From positions 7,006,001 through 7,070,000 of the forward strand of contig OW051492.1 of the NCBI GenBank assembly GCA_932521035.1: DNA of 64,000 nucleotides, written 5' to 3'. Positions 1 through 11,296 of this stretch are shown in pieces (the first letter of the stretch is position 1; each line of letters starts with the position of its first letter). This DNA is from Oscheius dolichura (taxonomy: Eukaryota; Nematoda; Chromadorea; Rhabditida; Rhabditidae). The notes below the pieces were generated by a model. It was not told the origin of the DNA. It did not search any database and saw only the letters and a list, made by a program, of their open reading frames with translations. The translations under genes and the position numbers were made by a program.

Positions 1-1
1 A

Positions 2-82
2 CAGACCAATCGCCTCCTATCGGAAGCCACCGACCTCGAGAACCTATCCAAGCTGTTCAGCGGATGGCTGGCCATCATCTAG
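2..82 (+). CDS. atm-1: C-terminal end of an ATM-like PIKK (FATC domain), partial
   Basis: Only the last 26 codons lie in the window, read in frame 2 and closed by TAG at 80-82. The peptide ends LENLSKLFSGWLAII. Phosphatidylinositol-3-kinase-related kinases all end in a short FATC domain with a leucine-rich helix and a GW pair a few residues from the C-terminus; the NLSxLFxGW pattern is closest to the ATM tail, whereas mTOR and SMG1 tails read differently there. The role inferred is a DNA-damage checkpoint kinase acting in the nucleus. An AATAAA follows at 118-123. The body of the gene lies 5' of the window, so the ATM assignment rests on these few residues only. Confidence 0.6.
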   Translation, partial: QTNRLLSEATDLENLSKLFSGWLAII

Positions 83-192
83 TCATATCAAATAGACGGA
101 TATCATATATTTCTATTAATAAATTATTTATTGTAAGAGAATGAGGACAAGAAAAAGACGACACAAGTGATGTTATTCAACTTTTATTTCAG

Positions 193-1041
193 TTAGTCAT
201 GAGGTGTCGTCGCAGTTGGATATTCGCCACTGCTGGAGCGGGAAGGAGTCTCGCGGGCCGTGCTGTCCGAGGGTGGCGGCGACTCGATGGTGCACTCCAC
301 CTCCAGCTCGCTGTCCGTCTTCAGTCTTCTCTGGTCTTTAGCTAGTCGCATGGCGGCGCTCTTCTTCTGGCCCTTGGCCACGGCCGGCCTGCTCGGGACG
401 GCCACCGCCTCGAAGTCCGTCATCGGCTCTTCCTGGTCTTTCGACCTCTTCACCAGCTGCATGACCTTGGGCTTCTTGTCCTCGTCGGCCACCGCCGGTC
501 GCAGAGGCGCCGCCACCACCTCGAACTCGGTGCTCGTCTCCAGCAGGTCCTTGGCTCTCTTCGTCGGATGCTTCGCCCTCTTCTCCTTCTTCTCCTCGTC
601 CTTTCCTTCAATCGCCTTCTGTTCAGCCGGCTCCGTCTTCTTCGTCTCCTTCTTTCCCTCGTCGCCGATCGGCGTCTCAGCTGCCGCCCTCCCCTCGTCC
701 GACAGTCTCTGAGGCTGGCTGGACTCCGTGCCCGACGAAGACGATCCCGATCCCGATCCCTCGGCAGCCGTAGATGTCGTGTTCGGCGACGACAGCCCGG
801 TTCCTCTCTCGACTCCTCTCTCTATCGACTTCTGGCGACTGCGACGTCTCCTGACCACGTCGCTCCGGAAGCTGGCCTTCCTCGTCGGCTCCGTCTTCAC
901 GGAGACACTCGCCTGCCGGGAGCGTCGCTCCTGCTTCGACTTCTCGTTCGTGGTCTGTCTCACAGTCGGTGGAGGAGGCGGCTCCTGTTTCTGCTGTTTT
1001 TCAGGTTTAATGTGCGCGAAGATATTTTTGAAAAAGTCCAT
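193..1041 (-). CDS. Intrinsically disordered charged protein of unknown function
   Basis: One uninterrupted frame of 282 codons starts at 1041 and ends at TAG/TAA 193-195; the reverse-strand AATAAA lies at 183-188, so its 3' end abuts that of the upstream PIKK gene (convergent pair). The protein is low in hydrophobic residues: a proline run near residue 21, a basic Arg/Ser stretch (40-75), a Ser/Gly linker (90-110), a Glu/Lys region (115-165) and a C-terminal Ser/Thr-rich tail. Residues 164-190 and 201-227 are an internal duplication (each has an F-E-x-V-A-x-P-x-R-P-A-V-A core), with a weaker third copy after 235. No domain is recognised. An upstream exon cannot be excluded because 83 codons at the 5' side remain open in another frame. 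Confidence 0.6.
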   Translation of the reverse strand: MDFFKNIFAHIKPEKQQKQEPPPPPTVRQTTNEKSKQERRSRQASVSVKTEPTRKASFRSDVVRRRRSRQKSIERGVERGTGLSSPNTTSTAAEGSGSGSSSSGTESSQPQRLSDEGRAAAETPIGDEGKKETKKTEPAEQKAIEGKDEEKKEKRAKHPTKRAKDLLETSTEFEVVAAPLRPAVADEDKKPKVMQLVKRSKDQEEPMTDFEAVAVPSRPAVAKGQKKSAAMRLAKDQRRLKTDSELEVECTIESPPPSDSTARETPSRSSSGEYPTATTPHD

Positions 1042-1225
1042 TTCAGCCTGTCTCTGGCTGGAGCAGAAAGAGAATGAAGGAAAATTTTCGAGCCGAGCCT
1101 GGACACGAAATGACAGACACGCTCAAGAAGTAAGCACCTTGTCGAGCCCATTGTAGCCCATTGTGTCGTCAGTCTTTCCCTTGTCCGGTAGGGGCCGTCT
1201 TTGCCCTGCAACCACCCAGTTCAGA

Positions 1226-2150
1226 ATGCACGTAGTCTATGGGGTTAGAGTTGTGCACATTGTGTTTGTCCTGGTCTGCTTGATCTGTCTCCTCGGCCGG
1301 ACAGAGATCTGTTCCTCTATGGACTATGCCCAATTCGAGAAGGAGGTTCAGATGGCCACGAGGCGCGACTCGAATGGATCCTGTGAGGTGGCCCTGACCA
1401 AGTACCTGGATTTCTATGTGTACCAGCCCTTCCGCGGAGTGGATCTCAGCGACTGGCACAGGGAGAACGAGACTCTGCCGGAATTCGTGAAAAGGACAAA
1501 GAGTAGCACCACAATTTATGGAGGGAGCAGTGGAGACAGCGGGCGGCACAGGCGACAAGCGAATGGAACAGAGGCGGTGGAGGAGGAGAAGAAGAGCTCC
1601 CGGCAGAAGGAGTCCAAGTACCTGACATCGTGTGTGACTGCGGATTGGAGGGGCATCGTCTCGGACCATCTCTTCCCCGCCGGCCTCCTTCGGGCTGTCC
1701 TGACTTGTTCCAGCCTGCTTCTGACCATCCTCCTTCTGGAGGTCGGCTACGCGTTCTTCTTCAACCAGCAGTACACCAAGGTGGGTCCTCTTCCTTCCCA
1801 AAAAATCAGAGGAAATTCAGTTCGGTACCATCTTCCTCAGCTGTGTCCACGTCCTCCTGACTCTGATTAGTGCCATCAGCATGTTCCTCTTCCGTTCTCG
1901 CTGGTACAAAGCGTGGGAACTCGGTCTGGTCGAGACGCCCCTCTATCCCTCGGAATGGCTCCTCCTGGAGACGGTCATCTGGCTGCTGGGTCTCTTCTTC
2001 TGTCTCGAGATGTTCCTCAAGCATTTCCTCAACGGCCAGTTCGTCTACTCCGTCTCGAACGAGTTGGCTCGGCTGGAGGGAGTCCGGACCCACATCATCA
2101 GCGCCCCGGACGATGCTCTTCGCTCGTCTTATGAACTTGTGTCACAATAA
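1226..2150 (+). CDS. Multi-pass membrane protein, function unknown
   Basis: Two exons, 1226-1780 and 1821-2150, joined in phase 0 across a 40-bp GT-AG intron; 294 aa. It begins with an N-terminal hydrophobic segment (signal anchor or signal peptide, residues 1-30), followed by a hydrophilic loop of about 140 residues with N-glycosylation-type sites and an acidic/basic stretch, then four closely packed hydrophobic segments from about residue 165 to 265. The loop suggests a lumenal or extracellular domain. The last four helices show a weak, possibly fortuitous resemblance to the ciliary protein TMEM138 (a KFGTI/RW pattern). The stop codon 2148-2150 lies inside the AATAAA at 2146-2151. I do not assign a function. 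Confidence 0.7.
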
Positions 2151-2151
2151 A
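2146..2151 (+). terminator. AATAAA overlapping the stop codon
   Basis: The poly(A) signal AATAAA contains the TAA stop of the membrane-protein gene (2148-2150), so the 3' UTR can be only about as long as the signal-to-cleavage distance. Confidence 0.7.
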
Positions 2152-2470
2152 CATCTGCGACCAGTCGTCTCCTCCTCTCATTTATTCTTGTCTCGTTTAT
2201 AAGAGAAGGCTTATCTGTCATGGTTGGCCTCTCTTCTCCCAGAGAGGAGTACATTACTCAAGGAGGAGAAAGTAAAGCGGAAAAAGTGGAATAGTCTAAT
2301 CGAAAAGGGGGAAAAAGCTCTCGGTCGTCCGAAATAAACGGGGGATGATGTCCTCTTTTGGCGGGCCTCTATCTCACTCAATTCCGACCATAAACACTCC
2401 TGGGCTCCACCCCCCAAAGCGGCCACCTGCCAGCCGGAGAGGGACTGCCAGGGAGACTGCTCTCATTACC
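2152..2470. other. Intergenic spacer
   Basis: About 320 bp between the membrane-protein gene and the first exon of the immunoglobulin gene. No open frame with convincing splice sites was seen on either strand. Confidence 0.5.
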
Positions 2471-5400
2471 ATGTCTCGTCGGCCACTTCTCCTCCTCCTC
2501 CTGCCACACCTCTGCTGTAAGTCATGCTCTCCCGGAGATTAAACGAATTTCGGCCCGACGACGACCCGGGGGACACTTGAATCGCGCGTAACAAGCACAA
2601 TCTGTGCTCCATACACAAACCAACCACCCGCCGGCCATGGTCGAAGCCTCGATCCTCATGTTCCCTACGATTCTCTGTCAAATGTTTAATGGTAGGCCAC
2701 TTCGCGAGTCATTTCTCCATTTTGGGCAGGGGAGAGACACGTTTTGATGCAATTTTCAAGTTGCCATCTGGGGGGATAAATGCACGGCCGGGCGGAGGGT
2801 GCTCACCACTACCACCAAAAATACTCTCACTCCAATAGTTGGATAGAGTTTTAGACGAGCCATTTAATGCGAAGGTTATCACAGGGCTCCTCTAGTTGGA
2901 CAGCTAGCCTTTCCCCTAGTTAGACGCCTTACTTTATTGTGTTTTAAAAGTGTTTTTTTCCGAGTCGCCACAAACGGGCACAGCAAATAACAGCCTCCAA
3001 ATTAATCTACTCGTTACAGTATGCACTCGGGGAGCGCCTCCGATGATCGAGCAGAGTTCTATGGGCAACACGGTGGCCCTGATGGGCCAGGACGTGGACT
3101 TCACCTGTAAAGTGGACAACTTGGGAAGACATCTGGTTAGTCCTCTCTCCTCCGTCTGCTAATCATCCTCCCCCTTTCAGGTGGCCTTTGTCCGAGCGGG
3201 CAGTCCTCCCCGGCTGATATCATACGACGAGAAGGTGGGTATCGGTGTCTGCCCTATCCGGCGACATCTGTAGATTCGGGCCGGGCTGGGTCAGTGCGCG
3301 CGAACGCGTTCAAGACGGCGGCGTAGATACAATTAGCCTCCTCCACTTGCACACGATTATATCGGGGGTCCTTTTCAGATATTCCGACAGAGGGACAAGT
3401 ACGAGCTGAAGCCGCGCATGGGGCCGACTAATAACGAGTGGATACTGACTATTAAGAATGCCCAGGTTATTTTCGAGTGGCAGAGGGGAGGACAGTTCAT
3501 ATTTCAGGAAAAGGACCGTGGGAACTATTCATGTCAGATAAATACGGATCCGGTGACCGTCATCACGGGAGAACTCGACATCAGAGGCAAGTCTCGGGCC
3601 TCTCGCCCCAGCAGGGGGAGACTCCATAACATTAACATGCAAATCAGAGGAGGCCCGTAAATCTCCTGTCAAAAGGGGGAGACTCCTCCTAATGTCTTTT
3701 CTAAGCTCTGGGCCAGAAGGCCATTACCGTGCCCCTCCGTTCTAATTGTCCGTTGGCCGGCGGCCGGGGTGAGGATTCTTTGTGGCTGGTTGTAATTATG
3801 TGACAACAGGTGAATTGACCGCTAGAGATTACATGGTTGCCGACTAATTGTCCCACCACCAAAGACAATGCACCCGGGGGGTCGGGGCAACTTCCTCCCT
3901 GCCGGGGGGAGATCTCCCCCTGCCCATTAGAAATTCTCAAAAATAATTGACTGACTGTCCACTTACTTTCCTCCCTGTGGTCAAGTACCATTGTGAGCTC
4001 ATTAGGGACTGCCACCCGGGGGCGAGGCTAGGATAAACAAATCTCGGTCATTTTCAGTACCCCCGACGGTCAATCGGAACACCCCCTCGGCTGTCGAGGT
4101 GAGGGAGGGACACAACGTGACGCTGACCTGTAAAGCCGAGGGCAACCCGACCCCGACGGTCATCTGGAGGAGACAGGATCGACAGATTATCCGCTACAAC
4201 GGGGCCACCGGATTCGGAGGTGGGAATACGAGGCCTAATCCAATAATATTTACTTCTTCGGGGGACACTGATTGGGTAATTACAGTATGAGGGAACCCGA
4301 GGTGCGGGAGCGGAGACCCCTCTCTAATGGGGGAGGATACAGTTAGCCGAGTCCCCGCCATCCTCCCCCCGTTCTTAATTAACGTCTTGGTCTTGTTAAT
4401 TGGCCGGAGTGCATTTTCGCGTAACATATGGTCGGATTATCTGACCCTTACGTGGCCGGGGTTGCCTCCACTGTTAGCTTTACCCACGGCTAATCCACAT
4501 CCCGAATCCGAGGCCGACGGGGAGAGCAAATGGCCGCCTGGGAACTACACGAGGATGATGAAATGTATGAAATGTATTCAGCCAGCGTATTCCACGGACC
4601 AAATCTACAGTTGACCAAAGTCAACCGGAAGCACATGAGCGAGTACGTCTGCGTGGCTAGCAACGGAATCCCGCCGGACGAGTCGTGGACGATCAAGCTG
4701 CTCGTCACCTGTGAGTCGTCCGAATATGCCCAGAATCTAACACAGTTTGTCGCTCTTTACCCCTGGGGGCACACACACAAGACTCGGGGCATCCCCGTCG
4801 GTTTCAGTTCCTCCTCTTGTGGTGGCCAAGGAGCAGACGATCCGAACACCCGTCGGGGGGATGGCCAGACTCGTCTGCACGGCGGAATCGTGGCCCAGAC
4901 CGGAGATTCTTTGGGAAAGCGAGGGGAAGCAGATATTCGACAGCGATGAGTACTCCACGGTAGGGAAGGCTTGGACTGGAGAGGAGATGGGCGCTTTAGA
5001 GCCAGACAGTCTCGGGCCAGTACCACAGTGTCCATGTTTTGGAGATCAGGAAGGTCGAGCCGAGGCATTACGGTACCTACCGCTGCACAGCCAGGAATGA
5101 CAACGGCATCCACCACGCGGACATCGACCTCCAGGGTAGGTGTCCTCCTCGTCCCCCGACCGTCCGTTTCCAGAGTCGCCAGTGGACTTTTTGAAGTCGA
5201 ACATCGTGCCAGAGGGTGAGTATTTCGAGTATTTCCGGTGTTTTGGGTGTGGGTGTGTATCCACCGAGGGCGTGTTGCACTGGCACATTTACAGGCTCGG
5301 GTAATGACTCAGACGATGAAGAGGATTCAGATCGGGGACTACGACAGGCCGTCTCCGCCCGCGAGGCCGAGTATTTCGTGGCACCCGCACCCCATCCCGG

Positions 5401-5649
5401 CACCGTTCCACGAGGCATGTGCACGTTCTTTAGCACCCGTCTTTTCTTCGCATTCGTGTTGTGTTTAATTCAATCTTTCTTCAGGTCTCCACCAAGACCA
5501 CAACAGCGCCGCGTTCCGTCTCTGTCCTCTCCTCCTCCTCGGCGTCGTCGTCCTCCTCCAGTGATAATTCTTTGCTCAAAACGGGAATATTCCTCTCCTC
5601 ATCGATCTCAATCTACTGCAATTTGTACATTTCACTTATTCACAAATGA
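2471..5649 (+). CDS. rig-5: RIG-5/DIP/IgLON-like immunoglobulin cell-surface protein
   Basis: Exons: 2471-2516 (signal peptide), 3020-3135, 3181-3234, 3379-3465, 3508-3586, 4058-4219, 4513-4710, 4808-4959, 5000-5134/5, 5174-5215, 5295-about 5414 and a last exon from 5485 to the stop at 5649. It encodes three Ig domains: domain 1 ends with the family hallmark DRGNYSCQINTDP, domain 2 has LTCKAEGNPTPTVIWRR and MSEYVCVASNGIPP, domain 3 has ARLVCTAESWPRPEILW and GTYRCTARNDNG. The last exon is Ser-rich and ends in a hydrophobic segment, as expected for GPI anchoring. Known relatives (Dpr/DIP, IgLON, C. elegans RIG-5) mediate synaptic partner recognition at the plasma membrane. The intron after 3586 uses a GC donor. 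Intron 3466-3507 is 42 bp with no stop and could be retained. The acceptor at 4512 and the final junction are uncertain. Confidence 0.85.
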
Positions 5650-6700
5650 AGAGCAATTAGTCGAAATTCCAAGGAGCCGAGCCAATTAGAGACAGCTAAT
5701 GTTATTAGTCTCTTCACTCATAACTCCAAGAGGGTGAGATGAGCAACAGGGCAAAGGGGAACGAAAGTAGACAGAACACCGACATAAACAAGGAAGAGGG
5801 GATGAGTCAGGCAGGGGCCACAGTCACTTCTCCCCTCTCCGATACCCTCTGTTGATAGTTTGAGGCCGGGTTGCAACAGTACAGCGATCACTCCTACACA
5901 GACAACAGCATAAGCCCCGTTCCCCGTATAATCCCCGCCGATTCAATTATTTCAACAACAACTGATCATTTGTACTCATCCTGCTCGTCGACAACAGTTT
6001 CTCTTATTTCTCCCAAAGCCACAAACAGCCGTATAAAAAACGGATGTCAACGATTTCCTCCTTTTATCCTGCATTCCCCGCTACAGTTAGACAGCCATCA
6101 TCGATTCATACCCGTGTCGGCTGCGAACGGTTCAATACCGCCGTTCCCCCAGCATAGGTCATAAACCACATCGTTCGACTGAAAATTCATTGGCCGCGGG
6201 CTTTTCTCACCGTCTGTTTACCCTTTTTAGCCTATTTATCTCCACATTTTATTATGTTTTTAGAAAAGGAACTGCCTGTATCACATAATATGTTTGTATG
6301 TGAAGCGGGCAGACGGCCAGTGTCCCTCTCGTCCTCCCCTTTATCTGTCCTCCTCTCGTCCCTCAAATTTCTCTCAATTAACACCAATGATATCTATTTT
6401 TCTTCTCTTTCTCTGTAACCAGTATGCCTCCGGCGGTCTTTGGCCGCGTTTGGGTTACAAATTTGACAGTCGAAAAAGATTTGACCGTCGGATAAGGTCA
6501 AACGGTCGAAACTTTCTGCTTCTCTCTCATTTGACCTGCCAATCCGTACAGACGACAGATCTTGCAGACAGACAGAGATCTGCCTATTATTAGGGTAGGA
6601 TATTTTATTTTCCCGGAACAGCCAGCCGGGTGTCCAGGCGCGGCAGACCGTCTGTTGACTCAATGTTTACATACCGGCCCCCTCCAAATTTTCGTCATTT
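5650..6700. other. Intergenic spacer upstream of the Rab gene
   Basis: About 1 kb without convincing coding structure. Pyrimidine-rich on the plus strand towards 6300-6420. It ends in a TTTTCAG acceptor (6698-6704) directly before the Rab start. Confidence 0.5.
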
Positions 6701-6708
6701 TCAGAGAG

Positions 6709-7461
<753 letters not shown>

Positions 7462-7688
7462 CTAGGGGAACGACGCCTCCTGACGGCTCATAATTACCGG
7501 TAGACACACTTTGATCCTCAAGAATGAATACAAAACAATAAACATTTCCTGGGAATGTCCGTTTGTTGATTTGCCCGACAGTTTATTGGCCTGTTCGACA
7601 ATTTTGCCCCTATTTGCATAATCCAATGACAAACCTGCTTATACAAGAAAAAGATTACTCGGATTAGAAAGGATCAGACCCGGTCAGG

Positions 7689-7696
7689 TATAAAAG
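7689..7696 (+). promoter_or_regulatory. TATA box of the PP1-like phosphatase gene
   Basis: TATAAAAG stands 28-35 nt before the start codon at 7724, with an octamer-type ATTTGCAT at about 7612 and a CCAAT at about 7622 further upstream. The spacing implies a very short 5' UTR and no trans-splice acceptor is seen, so this gene probably has a conventional core promoter. Confidence 0.6.
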
Positions 7697-7723
7697 TGGG
7701 CGGCAGCCTACCAGCAGTCAGTG

Positions 7724-8902
7724 ATGACGTCTTCTCAGCTGGAGGAAAGGCGTATTTTGAGCCACACCCAACTGTCCGTGATTATCAAGGCCCACTGCAG
7801 TATGCCCAAGAGCAAGAAGCAAAAGGTAACTTTGTTACTTTGCTGCTTCTCATCCACAGCCTGTTTCAGTTCCGCTTCGACTATGACACGGGCCAGCTCT
7901 TCGACTTGTGTGACACGGCCGAGAAGGTGGTGAAGGAGGATCACACGCTTGTCGAATTTGGCTTCCAATACACACAGGAGAAGGATAGCACACCGAAGAT
8001 ACCAGGAGAAGCCGAGAAGATCGTGGTGGTGGGCGACATCCACGGCCAATTCCACGACCTCCACCGGATGTTCGCCATGTTCAGGAAGCCCGAGCTTGAG
8101 AAAGACGGAATGTGGCTCGGAGCACTGACGCACAAATTCATGTTCCTGGGTGACTACGTGGACCGTGGCCACAACTCGCTGGAGTGTATCGTCCTCCTCT
8201 TGGCCCTGAAGTGCCGCTTCCCCAACAGCTACTACCTCCTCCGCGGCAACCACGAGTCGAGGGCCGTCAACCTCGATTACGGCTTCCAGCGTGAGCTCAT
8301 CGACCGATTCGACTACACGGTGGGAAGGCAGCTCTGGGAGAAGTTCAACGACGTCTTCGATTACCTGCCGCTGGCCGGCCTCATCGCCAAAAAAATTCTG
8401 TGCATGCATGGAGGAATCTCGTCGTGCCTCAAGCATTTGAGTGATATAAAGGGCATAATCAGACCGATAAAGGATCCACTTCTGGAGCCGTTGGCCAAGG
8501 ATCTCCTCTGGGCCGACCCGTCGCCCGCCGTCGACAACTACGGGTCCAACAACTTGCGAGGCGCCGATATCGAAGTCTTCGGCAAAAAGGCAGTGACGCA
8601 GACCTGCGACAACCTACAGCTGATGCTGATAATCCGCGCCCACCAGGTTGTTGTCAATTTGCTTCTCATTTTCAACTCGAGTTTAGGTTGTCCCCAACGG
8701 ATTTCTCTTCTTTACTCGCCAGCTGGTAACCATCTTCACGGCCCCGCGCTACGAGGGCAACGACAACAACGGAGCCGTGGCCGTGATCACCAGGGATGGC
8801 AAGGTCTGCTTCGAAGTGCTCTACGGGTCGAAATACAACAAGATGAAGAGCACCCCGGGCAGCGACTCCACGAAGACCGAAAGCCAAACGAATACGAACT
8901 GA
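7724..8902 (+). CDS. Divergent PP1-like serine/threonine phosphatase
   Basis: Exons 7724-7825, 7870-8646, 8687-8902 (introns 44 and 40 bp); 364 aa. All PPP-family metal-binding and catalytic signatures are present: GDIHGQ (residues 89-94), GDYVDRG, RGNHE, the LLWADPS block, the HGG triad and RAHQ with the final HEVV-like Val-Val-Pro-Asn-Gly segment. The N-terminal 70 residues and the insertions around the catalytic core differ from canonical PP1, as in the large nematode PP1-like expansion, whose characterised members are often sperm-enriched. The predicted activity is Mn/Fe-dependent phosphoserine/threonine hydrolysis in cytosol or nucleus. AATAAA at 8916-8921. Tissue role is inference only. 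Confidence 0.88.
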
Positions 8903-9126
8903 GACAAAGGATAACAATAAACTCGTCTTTTATTTTCTACTTTACTCTCGTCTTGTCTTTGTATCCATTATTGGCCTCTAGCCAAAGAAGATCGGCCGAG
9001 CAACCGTGTCTCCCTGTTTCTATCGGTCTCCATTGCCTTATTATTCGAACTGTCTAATCCTTGTCTTTATCACTTATCCCCTTGTCGATCCCGCTTTTCA
9101 TTTCCTTTTGGTGCGGTTGTCCTCGA

Positions 9127-10390
9127 ATGTCGTGGTACGCTCCAATCTACACGCGGGTCCGTCTCTACCGGCAGGCGAATCCCATCCGCGGATGGTTTCT
9201 CTCCAAATGTCTCAATCTCCTCCTGCTCATGCAGGTGGCCGGCCACCTTTGGAGGTATTCCACTGTTTTCCATATCTAAGGGAGAGTCTTTTCCAGCATC
9301 TACGTGTACCTGTTCCACGTGTGTGGCCACTTCCTGACGGACTGTGTCCAGATGACCATCTACCTCTGTATCTACAGCTCGCTGTCCTTCATGGGCATGT
9401 GGTGCCTGCAGACGACCATCTGGTGGCGGATCGAGACGGTGCCGGACGACTGGCGACTGAGTCCGGAGAAGCTGGACGAGTTAAAGAAGGTCACCCCGGT
9501 CGAGGGAAAACGCTATGTGGCGGACAAGTCCAGCGACGAGCAGATAGCCCAGCAGCACGCGATCCTGAAGGAGGTGGCCAGGGAGCTGAAGGTGTCCCAG
9601 GCGGAGTGTGACCACGTGGGCCGGCCCAAGCTCTGCTACCAGTGCGGGCACATGAAACCGGACCGGACACACCACTGCAGCAGCTGCGGCTTCTGCGTCG
9701 TCCGCTTCGACCACCACTGTCCCTGGATCAACCACTGCGTCAACTACAACAATTACAAGTTCTTCCTGCTCTACCTGCTCTACTCCGTGCTCATCATCGC
9801 CTGGTTCCTGTTGGGCGCCATCGAGTGCTTCATCCGTTTCTGTGTCCGCCAGCAGTGGGGCGACGACCTGGCCAGTCTGCTCTTCATCCTCTCGGCCTTC
9901 GTGCCCTTCTGTATCTTCGGCTATTTTCCCCTGGGAGAGCTGCTCGTCTACCACTGGAAGCTGATGTGTATCAACGAGACAACCTGTGAACAGGCCAAAC
10001 CGGCCGTCTTGAGAAACGACAACTGCGCCGACTACAACATGGGCCGGTGGGACAATGTGCGGCAGGTCTTCGGCTGGGGGCTGTGGCTCTTCCCCCTGCC
10101 CACGCAGGTCGAGGACGGAATGCACTTCAAGATTAGGTATGTGTATTCCGTGGAGAGGATAATCCCGATTTAGATACGAAAATCAGAACAACGGCTGGAG
10201 ATTCCGGCGGGTAGAGGCGCCTCTCGAGCTCCCGGACATCAAAACCACGCCCTCGGCCACGTCGATGTCCAAGAACAGTCAAGGCTCCCTGACAAAGGAG
10301 CCAACGAAGGATGAGGACTCGAAGACTGTCCCGAGCGTGACTCAACCACCGGCCTCCGCCGATGGCAGCCAGCAGAGGATGGCCGTCTAA
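9127..10390 (+). CDS. DHHC-type palmitoyltransferase (ZDHHC2/15/20-like)
   Basis: Exons 9127-9254, 9297-10136, 10174-10390 (introns 42 and 37 bp); 394 aa. Two hydrophobic segments (about residues 25-50 and 55-85) precede a cysteine-rich domain with CYQCGHMKPDRTHHCSSC and FDHHCPWINHCVNYNNYKFF; the catalytic DHHC is at residues 181-184. Two more membrane segments follow (about 195-220 and 230-260), then a polar cytosolic tail. Family members auto-palmitoylate on the DHHC cysteine and transfer the acyl group to substrate cysteines at Golgi, endosome or plasma membrane. The start was chosen because it gives the first membrane helix and an open frame through the first splice. AATAAA at 10445-10450. 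Confidence 0.92.
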
Positions 10391-10522
10391 CCGGGAGAAA
10401 TTCCATTGAAAATCACTTCGTTCGGGGTTTAATATAGAGATAAAAATAAAGATTTTATGAGGCAAGGAGATTTGTTCATGGGGGAAAGATCACGGGGAGG
10501 GGGGTCGTTCTTTGTACTCTGT

Positions 10523-11296
10523 TTACAAGATGCCCAGTTCTTGGAGCCAGACGGCTCCGAACAGGATGATGATTATGAGGATAGGGACAGCGATGGCTAG
10601 TCCGACTATTAGTCCCAGTGGTACTGAAAAGGGAGATAAGCCGATGCGAAGGGAGACACCTACTCTTCTTTTTATTTGTTGCGGGTAGATAGGTTCTAAT
10701 GGTCGTGGCAGGACCTTTGACCATTCGAGGATCTGGAACTGGCTGTTTTTATCAGGAGGAGAACGAGGATACCGTCGATCAGAGGGTCTTGTCGATACTC
10801 ACAGGCCAGCTGGTTCGGATTCTGTGGAGCGACGGCCCGGTACTCACAAGCCAGCTGTTGCGGGTAGGGGTGGTGGTCAGAGGGGGTTCTCCTGTACTCA
10901 CAGGCCAGTTGTCCATGAGGGTGGGAAGATGTCCGGGGCACCGGGGGAGGTACCGCCTGCCGATATTCACATGCCAGTTGGGGAGGGTCTGAACGGGAGT
11001 GGTCAGCTGAGCTCGAGAGGGGTTATGGCGACTCGTGACTATAATTGAGGTGTGGTGCTGGAAATAGATTTTGTGTGTTTCTCGTCGAGAGAGGAGAAAC
11101 TAGAGGCACCTGGTCTGACCTTGGAAAGTGAAATTAACTCAATTATTGATTCGGGGGTAACGGGACTTACTGTAGTTGTTGGCCGAGGATGGCCTCTCGT
11201 ACCGTTCGAATGTCTCCCTCTGGGTCAGGAGCTCCTCCGGATAGCGTCTGAAACGGACTCCGTCAACCTCTAATAGAGGAGAGGATACCTGGCCAT
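10523..11296 (-). CDS. Small single-pass membrane protein with four LACEYR repeats
   Basis: Four exons read on the minus strand: 11296-11289, 11247-11171, 10988-10773, 10623-10523. Phases agree (2, 1, 1) and give 133 aa. The protein starts MARRYPEELL, passes through a polar Pro/Arg-rich region with four copies of QLACEYR spaced 23, 18 and 15 residues apart, and ends in one hydrophobic helix (about 22 residues) followed by AVWLQELGIL and stop. It lacks a signal peptide, so the repeats could be cytosolic or the helix a tail anchor. No family is recognised. A TTTCAG acceptor lies about 50 nt before the ATG. The exon-3 acceptor could instead be 14 nt further upstream (frame-compatible only in part). 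It is convergent with the DHHC gene. Function unknown. Confidence 0.55.

Noticed and set aside
260-1156. Three overlapping plus-strand open frames
   Set aside because: Shadows of the disordered minus-strand protein, whose frame is longest and has a proper poly(A) signal.
1169-1801. 210-codon minus-strand open frame
   Set aside because: Shadow of the spliced plus-strand membrane-protein gene.
1821-2150. Assignment of the membrane protein to TMEM138
   Set aside because: Only a few scattered identities in hydrophobic segments; not enough to name it.
10780-10985. CRISPR-like spaced repeats
   Set aside because: Four degenerate units at uneven spacing inside a coding exon of a eukaryotic gene; not a CRISPR array.
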